64,000 bases of DNA. Origin: Nocardia lijiangensis NBRC 108240 (GTDB lineage Bacteria > Actinomycetota > Actinomycetes > Mycobacteriales > Mycobacteriaceae). The notes below the pieces were generated by a model. The model did not search any database. It saw only the letters and a program-made list of their open reading frames with translations, and had not been told where the DNA came from. Within the stretch, counting starts at the first letter, position 1; every line of letters starts with the position of its first letter. This document shows positions 44,930-54,246 of the stretch, piece after piece. The translations under genes and the position numbers were made by a program. Location: NCBI RefSeq assembly GCF_001613045.1, contig NZ_BDBP01000027.1:35829-99828 (forward strand). The letters are read 5' to 3'.

Positions 44930-45181
44930 GCCACGCCGGGCCGCTCCATCCGCGCGACCCAGACGCCTGGCAGCAGTACCTCGCCGAAGGCAATGCACGC
45001 CAGCCCCGTAAGCGAGTCGGCGCCGACGCCCTCACCCTCGATCATGACCACTCCATCCTGCTCGTCGATCCCGCCTACAAACCCGACTGGGACCTTCCCG
45101 GTGGAATGGCCGAAGCAAACGAACCACCCAACACCGCAGTCCGCCATGAACACCTTGAGGAACTCCACCTCCCCTGCCGGG
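44926..45181 (+). pseudogene. NUDIX gene truncated at the neighbouring MurG-like gene
   Basis: From ATG 44926 about 85 residues read as a NUDIX N-terminus (DALTLDHDHSILLVD, WDLPGGMAEANEP), up to HEHLEELHLPCRV. In the Nudix box the Arg is replaced by His and the Gly by His. Homology stops exactly where the 3' end of the convergent MurG-like gene begins (45182), so the rest has been lost by a deletion or insertion junction. Confidence 0.55.
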
Positions 45182-46345
45182 TCAGCGCTGGGCCGCAGGA
45201 ACCGCTCCTGCGGCCTGGGCTACCACCTCGGTCAGCGCCACCGCGGCGTCCGGACGACCAAGCTTGCGCGCCCGCGCCGCAATCGTCTCCCGCCGAACGG
45301 GATCAGCCAGCAGCGGCTCTACCGCAGCGCGCACTGCCTCCGTTGTGATCCCCTCGCTCACCGCGACCGCTGCACCCGCCTCCGACAGCAGCCTGGCCGC
45401 CTTGGCCTGCTCGCCCCCGGCCGAGGACGCCAACGGCAACAGCACCGCAGCCCGGCCGACCGCGGTCAGCTCGGCGAGGGTTCCCGCGCCGCTGCGGCTG
45501 ATCACCACATCGGCCAACGCCAGTACATCGGCCACCAGATCACCCGAGACGAACCCGCACAGGTGATAGCGGGCGGCCAGCTCGGCGGGCAGGCCAGCAG
45601 CGGCCACCGCTAGTGCCTCTACGTTGGAGGGCCCGGCCTGATGAATCATGTTGGCGCGAGCCAACAGCCACCGCAGCAACTCGGCGACCACGCTGTTGAT
45701 CTCCTGCGAGCCTTGGGCGCCGCCGGTGACATAGACCGTCGGCAAACCCGGATCGAACCCAGTCCCGAGCTGTGTTCGCGCCCGTGCGGGGTCCCCGCCG
45801 AGAATCGACGCGCGCACCGGGTTTCCGGTGACGATCGCGCGAGCGCGTAGACGCGGGCTCAGGAGCGTGATGCTGGCTTCGGCGGTTAACGCGATCCTGG
45901 CCGCGCCCTTGGCCAATACTCGGTTCGCCAGCCCAAGACCGACCGTCTGTTCGTGCACGACCAGCGAGACGCGCAGTAGCCGTGCCGCCAGGCCCACCGG
46001 CAGCGCTACGAACCCACCGGTGGCCAGCACCACATCGGGTTTGAACCCAGCCACCGCCCGCACAGCCTGCACCGCACCCACCGGGACACGACCGAGATCG
46101 GTGAGGTTCGCGCGATTGAGAATGGCCAGCGGATTACGGTCACGGCGAAGCTTGCCCACCTGCACCGAAGCAAACTCAATACCTTCAGCTTCGGCGGTTC
46201 GCTGCTCGAGCGACCCAGCCTGACCAATCCACAACAACTCGACAGGACCGGCCAGCTCACGCAGCTGGCGTGCCACTGCCAGCGCAGGAAACACATGACC
46301 ACCGGTTCCGCCGCCGGTGAGCACGACCCGAAGCTCGTCAGTCAC
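45182..46345 (-). CDS. murG: MurG-like N-acetylglucosaminyltransferase
   Basis: 387 residues. The N-terminal G loop TGGGTGGHVFPALAVA, ATGGFVALPVGLAA and HEQTVGLGLANRVLA, then the C-terminal NDP-sugar-binding SGAGTLAELTAVGRAAVLLPL, are diagnostic of MurG (lipid I to lipid II). This gene is not in a dcw cluster but beside NUDIX, acetyltransferase and defence-like genes, so it is probably an extra copy or a natural-product glycosyltransferase. Length is normal; no cofactor residue is obviously missing. Gene symbol is given for the family, not proven orthology. Confidence 0.8.
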   Translation of the reverse strand: MTDELRVVLTGGGTGGHVFPALAVARQLRELAGPVELLWIGQAGSLEQRTAEAEGIEFASVQVGKLRRDRNPLAILNRANLTDLGRVPVGAVQAVRAVAGFKPDVVLATGGFVALPVGLAARLLRVSLVVHEQTVGLGLANRVLAKGAARIALTAEASITLLSPRLRARAIVTGNPVRASILGGDPARARTQLGTGFDPGLPTVYVTGGAQGSQEINSVVAELLRWLLARANMIHQAGPSNVEALAVAAAGLPAELAARYHLCGFVSGDLVADVLALADVVISRSGAGTLAELTAVGRAAVLLPLASSAGGEQAKAARLLSEAGAAVAVSEGITTEAVRAAVEPLLADPVRRETIAARARKLGRPDAAVALTEVVAQAAGAVPAAQR

Positions 46346-46631
46346 GCCCGTGATCGTAGGGGCATCGCCATGTCATTGGACGCGACGGGCTGAGATCGAA
46401 CCACATCAATCCGATGAGCGCCCCGTCCGGCGTCGAACGCCGCCTGAGCGGGGGCGTTGGCCGCTGGGGCCAGCGCAGGATATGTGGCATGACAGTGCGC
46501 TCACGGTCGATGCTTGACGGTAATGCGCCAGACCATGTAGAGCGACAGAACAGTGGTGACAGCAACCAGAGTCCAGATCGACGAAAGTAGGCTGAAGGAT
46601 CGCGCGAATCGGTACCACGAGATTGGACTTC

Positions 46632-46664
46632 AGGAACTCCGGTTCTGGAAACGGTTGAGTTCCT
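46632..46664 (+). promoter_or_regulatory. Inverted repeat upstream of the STAND gene, possible operator
   Basis: AGGAACTC (46632-46639) and GAGTTCCT (46657-46664), a perfect 8-base inverted repeat spaced 17 bases, ending 26 bases before the GTG at 46691. The gene's own N-terminal HTH would be the natural ligand. Inference. Confidence 0.4.
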
Positions 46665-46690
46665 GGATATTTGCCGCCTAGGATCGTCTC

Positions 46691-49600
46691 GTGCAAACGT
46701 TGGCGGAATTGCTCGTCGCTGCGCGCTCATCGGCGGGCCTGACAATCTCAGAGCTTGCGCAGCACCTGGGAGTTAGCCAACAGACTGTTGGACGTTGGGA
46801 ACGGGGTGTTAATCGACCGAAACGTGACTCCCTGATCGCGGCGGCCACAATACTTGACGCGAGCGTCGACGAGTTGCTCGTCGCTGCCGGATACCGTGCA
46901 GTCAGCGACTCCGGCAACTCGGACGGGCTGCCTGTCCGCCCACTGACGGCATCGCTACCGTTCAACCGGCTCACGCCGGAGAAGTTCGAGATGGCCTGTA
47001 TCTCCCTACAGGATCACCGACACCCCGGTGGACACACCGCGCGATACGGAGCCTCTGGTGAGACCCAGGACGGAATCGATTTGCTCACCACAATTGATGG
47101 CCTCCGATACGCGACCGGACAGTGCAAACGCCACAAGCAGTTCGGTCCAGCAGATGTCAGGGATGCGGTGGCGGCGGTAGTTGAACCAGGCAGGATCAAC
47201 TACCTGTTTCTGTCGCGGGAAGTAGCAACCGCCGATGCCCGCGCCGAGATGGAAAGCCACCCGAACTGGTTGTTGTGGGATGGCGAGACGATGTCCCGCT
47301 ATGTACGCGAGAAGATGTCCTCCGATGAGTCGATCCGATTCGTCGACACTTACTTTCCGAATCACCGAGAGCCCTTCCTCGGCGTTGCGCTCCCTGGCCC
47401 ATGGCAAACGATTGCTGAGTTCTACGCCGGAACCTCCGGAGACCAAGCGTTTACCCATGACTGGCAGCTCGTCGGACGCGACACCGAATTGTCGACGTTG
47501 GAACACGCGATCCGCGAGGGCGACTTCCCTGTGTCGCTGTTGTTCGGCCGCGGTGGAATCGGCAAGACCCGACTCCTCCGGTCAATCGCCCAGATATTTG
47601 ACTCCGACGGGTGGTTCGTTCGGATGCTGGGCAAAGACGCCCTGCTCGATGATCGCGCGTACGAGACGATCCCGCGCGCCGACGCTGTGCTGGTTCTCGT
47701 CGACGATGCTCATGAACGCCCGAATTGCGGCGACATCGTCGCGAAGCTCACCGCTCGGAACAGCAGAGTCAAGATCCTGATTGCCTCTCGGCCCTATGGG
47801 AAGGCGGAACTGGATCGGCACTTGAGACATGCCGGTTTGCTCCAGTCGGATCTAGTCGACGTTTCGCTGGGCGACCTTGTCGACACCGCATCGTACGAGC
47901 TGGCCACTGCAGCCCTGGGGCCAGAGCTGCAGACCCATGCGGATCGACTCGCAGCTTTGACTCGAGATTGTCCTCTGGTGACCACGGTGGGTGGGTATCT
48001 CATCCGTTCCGGCAAGCTCCACCCCGCTAGCCTCGAACAGGACGACCGTATCCGCGAGACAATACTTCTCGCTTTCAGGGACGCCGTTCTCGCACCTTCT
48101 GCACACGGTGACCGCGAGACACGCAGGGCTGTCCTGGATGCTGTCGCGTCACTCCAGCCATTCCGCAGTGGCGATCCCGCGTTCCGCAAGACCATCGCGA
48201 CGCTGGTCGGGGTTCCCTACAGCCGAGTCAGCCATCACCTGCGAAGTCTTGAGGACTCCGGTCTCCTCCTGCGGCGACGCGAGTCGATCCGCATCGTTCC
48301 CGACCTGCTTGGCGACGTGATTTTGGCCGACGTCTGCTTCGACCGCCAGTCAGAAGTGGACTCTGGCTACCTGTCGGAGGTACTCGCCGCGGCGGAGAGC
48401 GACGACGCGCGCGTACACCTGTTCCTCAATGTGTCACGGGTGGACTGGCAAGTCGACCACCGTATGGCCGATGCCGTGACTCGGTGCTGGGACGTGGTCA
48501 GAGAAGGCCTGCAGCACGGTGATATCGCCACCTACCTGCGCACGGTCAAGACGGTGAATCGGGTGGCTGCGTTCCAGTCAACCCACGCGCTGGCACTGGT
48601 TCGGTGGATACTCGACCATCCCGTCGTAGACGAATCCACAGACGAAGCAAGAGTATTCACACCGACATGGCAGCACGTGCTCGACGAAATCGCGACCACA
48701 GCACATCTGGCCTCGTACACCCCCGAAGCCCTCCGCGACGCCTGCGAATTGCTGTGGAACCAAGCTCAGGCCGCCGCACAGAACTCGACGGAGACGCGTT
48801 CCAACAACCCACTGCGGATTCTGCAAGAGATCTCCGCATTTGCACCGAAGAAGCCGATCCTCGTCAACGAGGCGATGATCGTCCTCGCTGAATCCTGGGC
48901 GACACAAAGCCCGCCCTTGTCTCCGCTCACACCGATCGAGCCGCTGGTCGCTACTGAAGGCAGTTCACACCAGTACCGCGACTACACGCTGACCTTGACC
49001 GGGTTCGCGCTCAACCGCGACGTGGTGCGCCCCGTGCGGCGCCGCGCCATCGCGCTGGCCCTGCAAGAAATCCAGCGCGACGATCACCGCCGCGCGATCG
49101 CTGCGACGACGTTCATAGAGTTGGCTTTGCGTTACCCGACTGGTGATGTCAGCCGACAAGTCGACGCTTCCGAGCGAGAAGGATGGGAACCAGATTTCCT
49201 GGACACCATTTCGGAACTGAACGAAGTCCTTTGTTCAACCGTGCTCGATCCGGTGGTGTACCTGGGCATTCGCGACGCGTTGTCGTGGCACGCCAACTAC
49301 GGCACCGGGCCGGTTCATACCGCGGCAGTGGCTGCGATCGTAGCTCTGCCCGATACTCTCGCCGATCAGGTCGCGCTTTGGATGCACGACAGTTGGGGAC
49401 GGCTGATCCGACGAGCCGGCATCGGCTTCGAGGAAAACCAACGCATAGTCGCAGACCAAGTCGCGCGCGTATCGGCACGTGTCATCGAAGAGCTGGACGA
49501 TGAGGCGATCACCCGACTGCTTGAAGGACGCGCACAACGACAGCAAGCGGCCTTCGGCAGGCCGGTAGTGTCTCGCAACAGACTGCTCGAAGTTCTCGTG

Positions 49601-50779
49601 ATGGGAAGACCCACGCTGGCAACAGCTATCGTTGATCGGGTACTGAGCCATCCTGGCTCTGTATTGAGTGTTTTCGTCGTGGCCATCGTCGACTTGGTAG
49701 GGCGAACATGCCCCACCGACTTGATGGCCACCACTCAACGACTCCTCGACAGTACCGATCCCACGATCCGCAACAACGCCGCTGTCGGCCTGGCGAGAAG
49801 GGCTCGCGTCAACGAGCCAATCCACCATGGCGAACTCGACCTGCTGTTCGACTTCGCCGTAGACCACGATGTTGCGGTTCGTCTCGCTGTTGTCGAAGCA
49901 GCGGTCAGGCTCGCCGACACACACCACGACGACGCCACCGCTCTGCTGGTTCGCATCCCGTTCTCAGATTCGCCAGCCATCGCTCAGGACATACTCATGT
50001 ACCTTGAGGCAGGCCATGCCCTCACCTGGGCTTCGCTGTCTCGTGCACAGCAGTCGACGATATGGGAAGGAATCCGCAGCCTTTCTAAGCTCGATGACCA
50101 TGCTGTACTCGCGTTCCTTCGGCAGCGCTCCTCGGAGGACCCGGCGACAGTAATCGGGCTACTTCGGCAGCGAATCGAGGAGTCGGAGTCAACTCATCCA
50201 GAGGCGTCACGGCGGCCCGTTCCAATCTCCTGGACTGAACCACTGGCGGTCCGCGAGCACCCGCACTTCCGAGAACACCTGCATGAAATACTCATATGGA
50301 TCAGCCAGGGAAGTTCCTGGCAACGCGAGCGCATGGGTGGTGCGCTATTCGCAACTGCCGCAGCGACTTACGATCAGCCAGTGCTGTCGTTGCTCCAAGA
50401 GCTCCTGTCGATGGGTAGCGACGCCTACGCCCGATCGGTCGCCGTGGCGATTCGACACGCACCCAGGGATCTGATCTTGCGGGAGGTCAGCTTCGTGACG
50501 GAAGTCTTGACGACAGCCAACCAGTTCGGGCAAGAGCGGCTTGAACTGATACAGCAGGCCTTAGCCTCGTCAGCGTTGACAGGGTCTCGACAGGGGGTGG
50601 CAGGAGAGCCATTCCCCGAGGACATCCAGCTTCGCGATGAATGTGCCGCGATCGCCGACCGCTTCCAGGCCATATCACCGGTGACGGCGGCGTTCTATCA
50701 TGCATTAAGTGAGCGTGGCGCACAGGCGGTAGAGCGCGATAGACATCGCTACCAACAAGTAGACAACCGCGCGTGGTAA
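46691..50779 (+). CDS. HTH + Mrr-like nuclease + STAND NTPase protein, candidate defence protein
   Basis: 1362 residues from GTG 46691. Residues 5-65: XRE helix-turn-helix (ISELAQHLGVSQQTVGRWERG). Residues 90-200: PD-(D/E)xK nuclease of Mrr type, with Glu100, QDGID (Asp130) and GQCK (Gln144, Lys146). Residues 255-420: STAND P-loop NTPase with GRGGIGKT (286-293), VLVLVDDAHE (333-342) and LIASRPYG. Residues 480-1340: a winged-helix-like segment, then long helical HEAT-like repeats. Nuclease effector, NTPase switch and repeat sensor match the plan of Avs-type antiphage proteins, but the fused XRE domain is unusual. Surrounded by decaying accessory genes. Confidence 0.85.
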   Translation: MQTLAELLVAARSSAGLTISELAQHLGVSQQTVGRWERGVNRPKRDSLIAAATILDASVDELLVAAGYRAVSDSGNSDGLPVRPLTASLPFNRLTPEKFEMACISLQDHRHPGGHTARYGASGETQDGIDLLTTIDGLRYATGQCKRHKQFGPADVRDAVAAVVEPGRINYLFLSREVATADARAEMESHPNWLLWDGETMSRYVREKMSSDESIRFVDTYFPNHREPFLGVALPGPWQTIAEFYAGTSGDQAFTHDWQLVGRDTELSTLEHAIREGDFPVSLLFGRGGIGKTRLLRSIAQIFDSDGWFVRMLGKDALLDDRAYETIPRADAVLVLVDDAHERPNCGDIVAKLTARNSRVKILIASRPYGKAELDRHLRHAGLLQSDLVDVSLGDLVDTASYELATAALGPELQTHADRLAALTRDCPLVTTVGGYLIRSGKLHPASLEQDDRIRETILLAFRDAVLAPSAHGDRETRRAVLDAVASLQPFRSGDPAFRKTIATLVGVPYSRVSHHLRSLEDSGLLLRRRESIRIVPDLLGDVILADVCFDRQSEVDSGYLSEVLAAAESDDARVHLFLNVSRVDWQVDHRMADAVTRCWDVVREGLQHGDIATYLRTVKTVNRVAAFQSTHALALVRWILDHPVVDESTDEARVFTPTWQHVLDEIATTAHLASYTPEALRDACELLWNQAQAAAQNSTETRSNNPLRILQEISAFAPKKPILVNEAMIVLAESWATQSPPLSPLTPIEPLVATEGSSHQYRDYTLTLTGFALNRDVVRPVRRRAIALALQEIQRDDHRRAIAATTFIELALRYPTGDVSRQVDASEREGWEPDFLDTISELNEVLCSTVLDPVVYLGIRDALSWHANYGTGPVHTAAVAAIVALPDTLADQVALWMHDSWGRLIRRAGIGFEENQRIVADQVARVSARVIEELDDEAITRLLEGRAQRQQAAFGRPVVSRNRLLEVLVMGRPTLATAIVDRVLSHPGSVLSVFVVAIVDLVGRTCPTDLMATTQRLLDSTDPTIRNNAAVGLARRARVNEPIHHGELDLLFDFAVDHDVAVRLAVVEAAVRLADTHHDDATALLVRIPFSDSPAIAQDILMYLEAGHALTWASLSRAQQSTIWEGIRSLSKLDDHAVLAFLRQRSSEDPATVIGLLRQRIEESESTHPEASRRPVPISWTEPLAVREHPHFREHLHEILIWISQGSSWQRERMGGALFATAAATYDQPVLSLLQELLSMGSDAYARSVAVAIRHAPRDLILREVSFVTEVLTTANQFGQERLELIQQALASSALTGSRQGVAGEPFPEDIQLRDECAAIADRFQAISPVTAAFYHALSERGAQAVERDRHRYQQVDNRAW

Positions 50780-51295
50780 CCACAATTTCCCGATGTCACC
50801 ACCCCGCCGAGATGGTAGTGGAGCTGCCCGACGCGGCGCGTGCCCCGCAGTAGATCGACCAGCGCAGTTTGTCCCGGGCTGACACCGGAAGCCCCTGGAC
50901 GAACTGCTCTTGCTCGACACACCGGTCGGCCCAGCGGCCACGGAAAACATCCGGCTCTTCGCCGGACTGATCACCCTCGCTTTGTGGAACACCGGTATCA
51001 ACGCCGATAGCGTCGCTCGTCGCACCACGGGGGCGCGTTGTCGGCGTCGATGAGCACCGCCACCTCGCCACGCTCGTACAGCGGAGAACTGATCTGGGTG
51101 CTGAATCCTTTCGGGGAACCGGATCGCTCAGTAGCCGCTTACCCATGGTGACGAGTAGGCGTCCGGCGACTCTTTGCAAACGGCCGCGGTGAGTCGATGC
51201 TCGATGGTCCCCGGGCGCCATTGCCGCACAATACCGTCCGCATCTGGGCGCGACCGGTGTCTTCCAGCGGTGCGGTTGGGGGCGGTTCGACGAGG
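50780..51295. other. Degenerate region with a NYN-domain-like fragment
   Basis: 516 bases without an intact gene. On the minus strand (about 50998-51110) one frame reads LYERGEVAVLIDADNAPPW, similar to the start of NYN/DUF88 nuclease domains, then stops. On the plus strand about 40 residues (ENIRLFAGLITLALWNTG) look protein-like in an overlapping frame, so at least one of them is spurious or fossil. Confidence 0.35.
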
Positions 51296-51816
51296 TCATA
51301 CGCACCCGTCCATCGAAGCGTCCGACGCCTCGGGCCGGGCCATGGTTGTTGCTGCGGCGGCTTTGTCGAGTGCGTCGTCGCGGTGGGGGAACAGTCGTCG
51401 GATGCCGCCGCGTGGGTTGGGGAGGTCGTCGTGCCAGCGGGGGATGATGTGGATGTGGATGTGGATGTGGATGTGGATGTGGGCGATGCTGCGTCCGGCG
51501 GCGTCGCCGTCATTGATTCCGATGGTGGTAGCCGTCAGGCTGGAACTGGTCGTGGAGGAGTTGGCGCGCGGATCGCGCGACGGCGCGCAGGTCGTGCATC
51601 TCCGGGCTGGTGAGGTCGAAGAACGACGGAATATGGCGGAAGGGGGCGAGTTCGAGGTGGCCCGGTTGTGCGGGGAAGTTGTCCCAGCGGGCATACCACC
51701 GGCGGCTGCGGGTGATGACGGTGTTCAGGTTTGGATCGTCGGGGCGGCAGAAGATGCACGAAACGGGCAGGATCAGATCGCTGCTGCGGGGAAGCTTCGA
51801 TGACAACGTCGGGCAT
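51296..51816 (-). pseudogene. HIT-family hydrolase gene, frameshifted
   Basis: The N-terminal part in one frame reads LPVSCIFCRPDDPN, with FDLTSPEMHDL and LLHDQFQPDGY. After a one-base shift at about 51524-51532 the next frame reads IGINDGDAAGRSIAHIHIHIH, IIPRWHDDLPNPRGG and RRLFP. Together they give a complete HIT protein (histidine triad, nucleotide hydrolase or transferase). A good ribosome site (AAAGGAGA) precedes ATG 51816, which is out of frame with the N-terminal part, so there is probably a second indel. The histidine motif is enlarged by a repeat (see 51449-51478). Confidence 0.7.
51449..51478 (+). repeat. Hexanucleotide tandem repeat (GTGGAT)5 inside the HIT motif
   Basis: Five perfect copies, followed by GTGGGC, which on the minus strand encode alternating His-Ile. 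The normal HIT core has three histidines; here AHIHIHIHIHIHIIPR has six. Confidence 0.9.
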
Positions 51817-51939
51817 GGTCGAGGTCTCCTTTCATGGCACTTGTATCAGGAGTGCTTGTGGCAGAACGGTTTTCGGCGTGGTGCCATCGCGGGGCTAGGT
51901 GTTCGTGTGGGATTTCGGCGTGGTTGGGCTGGTGCTGGT

Positions 51940-52110
51940 CTATCGGGGCGAGTCGGGCCACAGCCAGGGCGGCAGGGTGTGCCGGAGTACCGCGTCATCG
52001 TCGGCGAGCTCGCCGTTCGGACCGCGGTAGCGGGGATGGTCGACCATCAGTGCACGGCCTCCTCGTGCGAGCAACCTCGTCAGCCGTCGCAGCGCTGGTC
52101 TGTTCGTCAT
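51940..52110 (-). CDS. Possible small protein of 56 residues
   Basis: ATG 52108-52110 to stop 51940. Reads RRLTRLLARGGRALMVDHPR, YRGPNGELADDDAVLRHTL and PPWLWPD, compact and protein-like. It ends within the methyltransferase-remnant neighbourhood. No family recognised; it could be a remnant of a longer protein. Confidence 0.35.
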   Translation of the reverse strand: MTNRPALRRLTRLLARGGRALMVDHPRYRGPNGELADDDAVLRHTLPPWLWPDSPR

Positions 52111-52123
52111 TCGGTCGCTGGGC

Positions 52124-52580
52124 TTATCGGGTGGGGATGCGTGCGAGCGCGCCGCAAGCCGGTAGGGGTGTCGCCTGGCCGATCTCGGTGGCCGGGGGCC
52201 TCCACTGGTTGATCGCTACGAGGCCGGGGTCGACGAACTCCAATCCGTCGAACAATGCGCGGATCTGCTGGCGGGAACGTGGTGTGTAGGGCACTGCGCC
52301 GGATCGGTTGTAGTGCTCGCACATTCGCACGTAGTCGGGGTGGTCGTCGGTGCCGTCCCACAGGCCCAGGTAGCTGCCCGCGGGCAGGGCAGCCGTGGTG
52401 GTGTGCACGATCTTCGCGGCGTCGGAGTAGCTGCGTGCGTAACCGAGGACTCCCATGAACAGCACCGCGACGGGTTGGGAGAAGTCCAGGACGTTGGCTG
52501 CGTCGGCGAGCATCTGTTCGGTGTCGTGGTAGTCGGCGTCGAGGATGCTGACGACTCCTTCGGGGGGGGGTGTCCCTATG
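52124..52580 (-). pseudogene. SAM-dependent methyltransferase remnant (DUF574-like)
   Basis: About 150 residues: GVVSILDADYHDTEQMLAD, VAVLFMGVLGYARSYSDA, SYLGLWDGTDD and IRALFDGLEFVDPGLVAINQW. This is the C-terminal half of a DUF574 (S-adenosylmethionine-dependent) family protein; the N-terminal SAM-binding half is missing. The break coincides with a run of eight G (52562-52569), a likely slippage or recombination site. Confidence 0.6.
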
Positions 52581-52646
52581 GTTTTCGTCAAGGACGTCGG
52601 CCGGGTTCTGCGCGGCGGGGTTCGAGAATTCAGAGGCTCGGTGGGT

Positions 52647-53027
52647 TCAGGGCCTGATGATGATGTAGTGCCCCGCAGTCTCTTGGAACTCGACGGCGGC
52701 CGCGATGGCGGCATCGTCGAGGGCGGCGCTGTTGTCGGGGACGACGATGAGCTTGTCGTCATCGTCGTGGAGCCGGTGGATGATCGCGACGCAGGTCCCG
52801 CGTGCTGAGGTCATCGGTTCGGCAGGGCCCAGGTAGTAGGCGTCGAGTTCCTCGCCGTCGGGCGCGAGTGTGCCGGGGACGTAGCCGTAGTTGGCCAGGT
52901 AGAGGAATCCGCAGGTGGGGTGGTGGCTTCCATAGGGTCGGTCGATGGTGAGATCCACTGTTCGGCCGAGGAATTGCCGCGCCAGTCTCAGCGATCCGGA
53001 TTCCTCGATCGGGTCTGGGCCGGTCAT
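52647..53027 (-). CDS. Inorganic pyrophosphatase-like protein
   Basis: 126 residues. The motif IDRPYGSHHPTCGFLYLANYGYV followed by PGTLAPDGEELDAYYLGP matches the active-site region of family I inorganic pyrophosphatases and a small branch of related proteins. It is shorter than a canonical enzyme (about 170), so it may be a minimal or diverged member. Between a methyltransferase remnant and an IS110 transposase. Confidence 0.65.
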   Translation of the reverse strand: MTGPDPIEESGSLRLARQFLGRTVDLTIDRPYGSHHPTCGFLYLANYGYVPGTLAPDGEELDAYYLGPAEPMTSARGTCVAIIHRLHDDDDKLIVVPDNSAALDDAAIAAAVEFQETAGHYIIIRP

Positions 53028-53055
53028 GATCGCAGACTATCGGGCGGCCGGAGCG

Positions 53056-54246
53056 TCATGCGGCTGCCTGCGGAGCCCGGTAACGCTGTTTGGTTTTGAG
53101 CATGGCGAACAGGACGTCGCAGCGTCGCCGAGCCAGGCAGATGAGGGCAGCGTTGTGTTTCTTGCCCTCGGCTCTCTTGCGGTCGTAGTAGGCGCGGCTG
53201 GCTGGATCGTGCAGCGCGGCGAACGCGGACAGAAACAGCGCCCGTTTGAGTTTGTGGTTGCCGGATCGGGCGGGGTGTTCACCGCGGATGGAGCTGCCGG
53301 AGCGGTGGGTGATCGGGGCGATGCCCGCATAGGAGGCGAGGTGGCCGGCGGTGGCGAAGGTGGTGCCGTCGCCGACTTCGAGCAGGATGCGGGTGCCGGT
53401 CCTGACACCGATGCCGGGCATCGAGGTCAGGACCTCGGCAAGAGGGTGATCGGAGAACATCTTCTCGATATCGGCGGCAATCTGCTGACGTTGCAGCAGA
53501 ACAGATTTCAACGAGTCCGCCAGTTTCGGGAGCACGGTTTCCGCGGCTTTCGTTCCGGGAACGGTGACGGTTTGCGCGGGCAGCGCGGCCAGAATCTCAT
53601 CGACCAGTCGCGCGCCCATGCGTGGGGCGTGTTTGGCGGCGATGGCGGTGAGTTTGCGTCGGCCGGAGGCCCGGATCCCTTCGGGACCGCCGCAGCGCGA
53701 GAGGATTTCGAGCACCGCTGGGTGCGCGATGCGGGGGCCGAGCACGCGTTCGAGAGCGGGGTGGATGCCGGTGAGCAGGCCGCGGATCCGATTGCTGGTG
53801 CGGGTCGCTTCACTGGCGAGGTCGTCGTCGAACCCGGCCAGGACACCGAGTTCGGTCAGGGTGTCGTCACCGATGTCGACGCGGCGCAGCGTGTGGGGCA
53901 TGGTGCGGGCCGCGTCGGCGATGATGTGGGCGTCGCGGGCGTCGGTCTTGGCCTGACCTGGGTAGAGATCGGCGATGCGGCGCATCGCCAATCCGGGCAG
54001 GTAGGCCACGTCATGTCCGCAGGCGCGGGCCACGGTCACCGGTAACGCGCCGATCGTGTTCGGCTGGTCGACCACGATCAGCAGTGGCCCGTGGGCGGCG
54101 AGCTTGTCGAATACCGCCCGCAGCCGGGACTCGTCGTTCGGCAGTGCCTTGTCGAACACGCGCTTGCCGTTCGGGTCGAGCCCGACCGCGTGGTGTTCGC
54201 CTTTTCCCACGTCAACGCCGCAGAACACGGCATAAGGTTGTGTCAC
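53056..54246 (-). CDS. IS110-family transposase
   Basis: 396 residues from GTG 54246. The N-terminal RuvC-like DEDD part (GVDVGKGEHHAV, VVVDQPNT and KTDARDAHIIAD) is followed by the C-terminal Transposase_20 domain (MPGIGVRTGTRILLEVGD, SYAGIAPITHRSGSS, NHKLKRALFLSAFAALHD). Complete. IS110 elements lack inverted repeats, so exact ends are not visible; non-coding ends are likely within 53030-54450. Confidence 0.92.
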   Translation of the reverse strand: MTQPYAVFCGVDVGKGEHHAVGLDPNGKRVFDKALPNDESRLRAVFDKLAAHGPLLIVVDQPNTIGALPVTVARACGHDVAYLPGLAMRRIADLYPGQAKTDARDAHIIADAARTMPHTLRRVDIGDDTLTELGVLAGFDDDLASEATRTSNRIRGLLTGIHPALERVLGPRIAHPAVLEILSRCGGPEGIRASGRRKLTAIAAKHAPRMGARLVDEILAALPAQTVTVPGTKAAETVLPKLADSLKSVLLQRQQIAADIEKMFSDHPLAEVLTSMPGIGVRTGTRILLEVGDGTTFATAGHLASYAGIAPITHRSGSSIRGEHPARSGNHKLKRALFLSAFAALHDPASRAYYDRKRAEGKKHNAALICLARRRCDVLFAMLKTKQRYRAPQAAA

